6,858 bases of DNA from OMOG01 sp041485845. Lineage in GTDB: Bacteria > Acidobacteriota > Terriglobia > Bryobacterales > Bryobacteraceae. The DNA lies in the NCBI GenBank assembly GCA_041485845.1, contig JBGPKH010000504.1, positions 1 to 6,858 of the forward strand. The letters run 5' to 3'. Below the pieces are notes generated by a model that saw only the letters and a program-made list of their open reading frames with translations, was not told the origin of the DNA and did no database searches. Shown here in pieces: positions 5,142-6,858 of this stretch (within the stretch, counting starts at the first letter, position 1; each line of letters opens with the position of its first letter). A program made the translations under genes and the position numbers.

Positions 5142-6293
5142 ATGCCAGTGATTTCCAGGCATTTCCGGCGGGAGGTTCGGAGCCGCGACCGTCCTCGCCC
5201 TTTTGGCGAGCCAGGGAGCGGCCGGTTATGCACCCGGAAGGAGAGTCCGATTCGCCATCATACGTGGAAATGGGTGGCCGGCTGCGCACTCGCCGCCGCC
5301 GCCCTGGTGTGGTTCCTCTATGCGCAGTTGTCGGCCCGCGGGTTCGACTGGAAGCTGGCGGGCCGAGGCTTCGCGGGGTTGCGCTGGAGCTGGCTGCTGC
5401 TGTCGCTGGTCCTCATCGGCGGGACGTACGGTGTGCGTGCCCTGCGCTGGGCCGTGTTCCTCAAGCCCCTGAAAGCCCGGCCGTCGCTGCGCAATCTGCT
5501 CTCTGCGACGGTGATCGGCTTCACCGCGATTACCCTGTTCGGACGGCCGGGCGAGTGGGTTCGGCCGTACCTGATCGCCCGCAAGGAGGGCGTGCCGCCA
5601 ACGTCGCAGTTCGCCGCCTGGGTCCTGGAGCGCATTTTCGACCTTCTGATGGCGCTGCTGGTCTTCGCTTTTGCGCTGACGCGAGTGCAGGCTACCGGAG
5701 TTCTCGTGGGATCGCGGTTCGCCTGGGTGCTGGCCGTAGGCGGCCGGATTGTGGGGGTGGCTTCCCTCGCCGTGCTGGTCCTGCTGCTCTCCTTCCGCCA
5801 CCTCGCCGAACCCTTGCAGCGGCGCCTCCTCGCCTGCGTTGGGTTCTTGCCGGAAGCTCGTTTCCGAAAGGTCGAGAAATGGATTGCAGCGTTCGTACAG
5901 GGCGTGGAATCCACCCGCAGCGACGCCGCCTTGCTCGCCGTCTTTCTGTATTCCGTGCTGGAATGGGTGCTGATCGCCGGCTGCTACTGGTGCCTGGCCC
6001 AGGCGTTCTCCAGCCTGTTCACTTTGGAGCTCGTCGACGTCCTGGTATTTATGGGATTTGTCTCGTTCGGCGCGGCAGTTCAGATTCCCGGGATCGGCGG
6101 CGGCATCCAGGTGGTTTCCATCCTGGTGCTCACGGAGCTCTTCGGTGTGCGGCTGGAGCTGGCGACGGCGTTCGCTCTCCTGATCTGGATTATTACATTT
6201 GTAGCAGTCGTTCCCGTGGGCTTGGCGCTGGCCCTGAAGGAGGGCCTGGATTGGCATAGCCTGCGGCGGATCGGTCGTGAGGTTTCACCGTGA
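5142..6293 (+). CDS. UPF0104 / lysylphosphatidylglycerol-synthase-TM-type integral membrane protein
   Basis: A 383-residue polytopic protein with about eight hydrophobic helices, for example near 43-60, 83-97, 165-180, 196-217, 265-284, 297-313, 325-334 and 342-365. Family-like motifs are 'FGRPGEWVRPYLIARKEGVP' (133-152) and 'QIPGIGGGIQV' (314-324). Members of this family share the flippase-like membrane domain of MprF/AglD proteins; substrates of stand-alone members are mostly unknown, but lipid handling in the envelope is plausible. The N-terminus is uncertain. From ATG 5142 the first 36 residues are Arg-rich and unlike the family, whereas a strong ribosome site GGAAGGAG ends at 5243, six bases before ATT at 5250. 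Starting there gives a natural 347-residue protein beginning (M)RHHTWKWVAG. The 5142 start is kept as the only convincing ATG. The gene diverges from the sigma operon and overlaps nrdR by four bases. Confidence 0.88.
   Translation: MPVISRHFRREVRSRDRPRPFGEPGSGRLCTRKESPIRHHTWKWVAGCALAAAALVWFLYAQLSARGFDWKLAGRGFAGLRWSWLLLSLVLIGGTYGVRALRWAVFLKPLKARPSLRNLLSATVIGFTAITLFGRPGEWVRPYLIARKEGVPPTSQFAAWVLERIFDLLMALLVFAFALTRVQATGVLVGSRFAWVLAVGGRIVGVASLAVLVLLLSFRHLAEPLQRRLLACVGFLPEARFRKVEKWIAAFVQGVESTRSDAALLAVFLYSVLEWVLIAGCYWCLAQAFSSLFTLELVDVLVFMGFVSFGAAVQIPGIGGGIQVVSILVLTELFGVRLELATAFALLIWIITFVAVVPVGLALALKEGLDWHSLRRIGREVSP
5236..5243 (+). promoter_or_regulatory. Strong ribosome binding site pointing to a possible ATT start at 5250
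   Basis: GGAAGGAG, a near-perfect Shine-Dalgarno sequence, is followed after six bases by ATT at 5250-5252, in frame with the UPF0104 protein. No ATG, GTG or TTG in that frame lies nearby. It sits inside the coding region if the 5142 start is used. Confidence 0.5.
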
Positions 6294-6754
6294 AATGCCC
6301 TTTTTGCAACCATTTGCAGGATAAGGTAGTAGATTCCCGAGAGGCTAAGGAGGGCGATACCATTCGCCGCCGCCGCGAGTGCCTGGCCTGCGAACGGCGC
6401 TTTACCACCTATGAGCGGATCGATGAAGTTCCCTATATGGTGATCAAGAAAGACGGCCGGCGCGAGAAATTCGACCGCCAGAAGGTGTTAAACGGCCTGC
6501 TGAAGGCCTGCGAGAAACGGCCGGTCAGCATGGCGAAGCTGGCCGACATGGTCAATTCCGTGGAGTCCAAGGTCGGCGACTCGCCTGACCGTGAAATATC
6601 TACTACAGATATAGGAGAATACCTGATGGAGAGTCTGCGGGAACTGGACAAAATCGCCTACGTCCGCTTCGCGTCGGTCTACCGCGATTTCCAGGACGAG
6701 GAGGCGTTCTTCAACGAATTGAAAAACCTCATGCGCCAGAAGCAGGGACAGTGA
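6290..6754 (+). CDS. nrdR: Transcriptional repressor NrdR
   Basis: A 154-residue protein of normal NrdR length. An N-terminal zinc ribbon has C3-x2-C6 ('MKCPFC') and C31-x2-C34 ('CLAC'), with the conserved 'VVDSR' and 'IRRRRECLACERRFTTYER'. It is followed by an ATP-cone domain at about 49-139, including 'VIKKDGRREKFDRQKV' and 'YVRFASVYRDF'. NrdR senses the ATP/dATP state and represses ribonucleotide reductase genes by binding paired NrdR boxes. The start is GTG at 6290, overlapping the upstream stop (GTGA), with GAGG at 6279-6282 as ribosome site. The coupling to a membrane protein gene is probably one of convenience rather than shared function. No NrdR box was recognised in the window and no nrd gene is present. 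Confidence 0.97.
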   Translation: MKCPFCNHLQDKVVDSREAKEGDTIRRRRECLACERRFTTYERIDEVPYMVIKKDGRREKFDRQKVLNGLLKACEKRPVSMAKLADMVNSVESKVGDSPDREISTTDIGEYLMESLRELDKIAYVRFASVYRDFQDEEAFFNELKNLMRQKQGQ

Positions 6755-6858
6755 GGCGTGCGCACACCCACCTATCCCCCAACCCCCCGCGCGCCCCGCC
6801 CGCCGCGCCCGGCGCGGGGGGCCCGGCCCCGCCCGGGCGGGGGGGGCGCGGGCCGGCC
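6755..6858. other. Non-coding end with a 76-base pure G/C tail, probable assembly artefact
   Basis: After the nrdR stop about 28 mixed bases follow. From 6783 to the end every base is G or C, in runs of C then G. No gene, hairpin terminator or known repeat family was recognised in it. Such tails are often produced at contig ends by low-complexity reads. Confidence 0.6.

Noticed and set aside
5226..6259. Two 343-codon open frames, one on each strand, over the UPF0104 gene
   Set aside because: Both translate to Arg/Gly/Gln-rich chains without domains. The frame from 5142 gives regular membrane helices and family motifs.
1..6858. CRISPR array, insertion sequence or transposase gene
   Set aside because: No regularly spaced repeats, no transposase-like protein and no terminal inverted repeats were seen.

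Overview
The window looks like a short, probably environmental contig from a GC-rich Gram-negative-type bacterium. The gene set (ECF sigma factor, zinc-finger anti-sigma, B-box/TM proteins, DUF4097-type protein, a RelE-like toxin with an antitoxin of the kind common in soil genomes) fits Acidobacteriota, perhaps the Solibacter/Bryobacter side. That is an inference from gene style, not from a marker gene. The last 76 bases are pure G/C and look like an assembly tail, so the window may be the whole contig.

Right block (5142-6754, + strand): a UPF0104/lysylphosphatidylglycerol-synthase-type membrane protein overlaps nrdR, the zinc-ribbon/ATP-cone repressor of ribonucleotide reductase genes.

Centre (5097 down to 1207, - strand): a tightly packed operon. 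The order is ECF sigma factor, zinc-binding anti-sigma factor, B-box/TM2-like membrane protein, a small two-TM protein and a DUF4097 beta-repeat membrane protein. Genes overlap by 4 to 14 nt or are about 10 nt apart. The last three proteins each carry the same two-helix LiaF-like (DUF5668-type) module with a 'WPxxLIxxG' core. This suggests a cell-envelope stress regulon in which the sigma/anti-sigma pair controls its own membrane module. The DUF4097 gene is broken by one in-frame TGA, with reading frame and homology continuing beyond it.

Left block (1-1206): a rearranged accessory region. It holds a second, nearly identical start of the DUF4097 gene running off the left edge; a toxin-antitoxin pair with its own promoter and a frameshifted toxin; a 14-codon remnant of another DUF4097-gene tail; and the 3' half of a decayed tRNA-Gly(CCC). 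Together these suggest tandem duplication plus insertion and deletion near a former tRNA attachment site.
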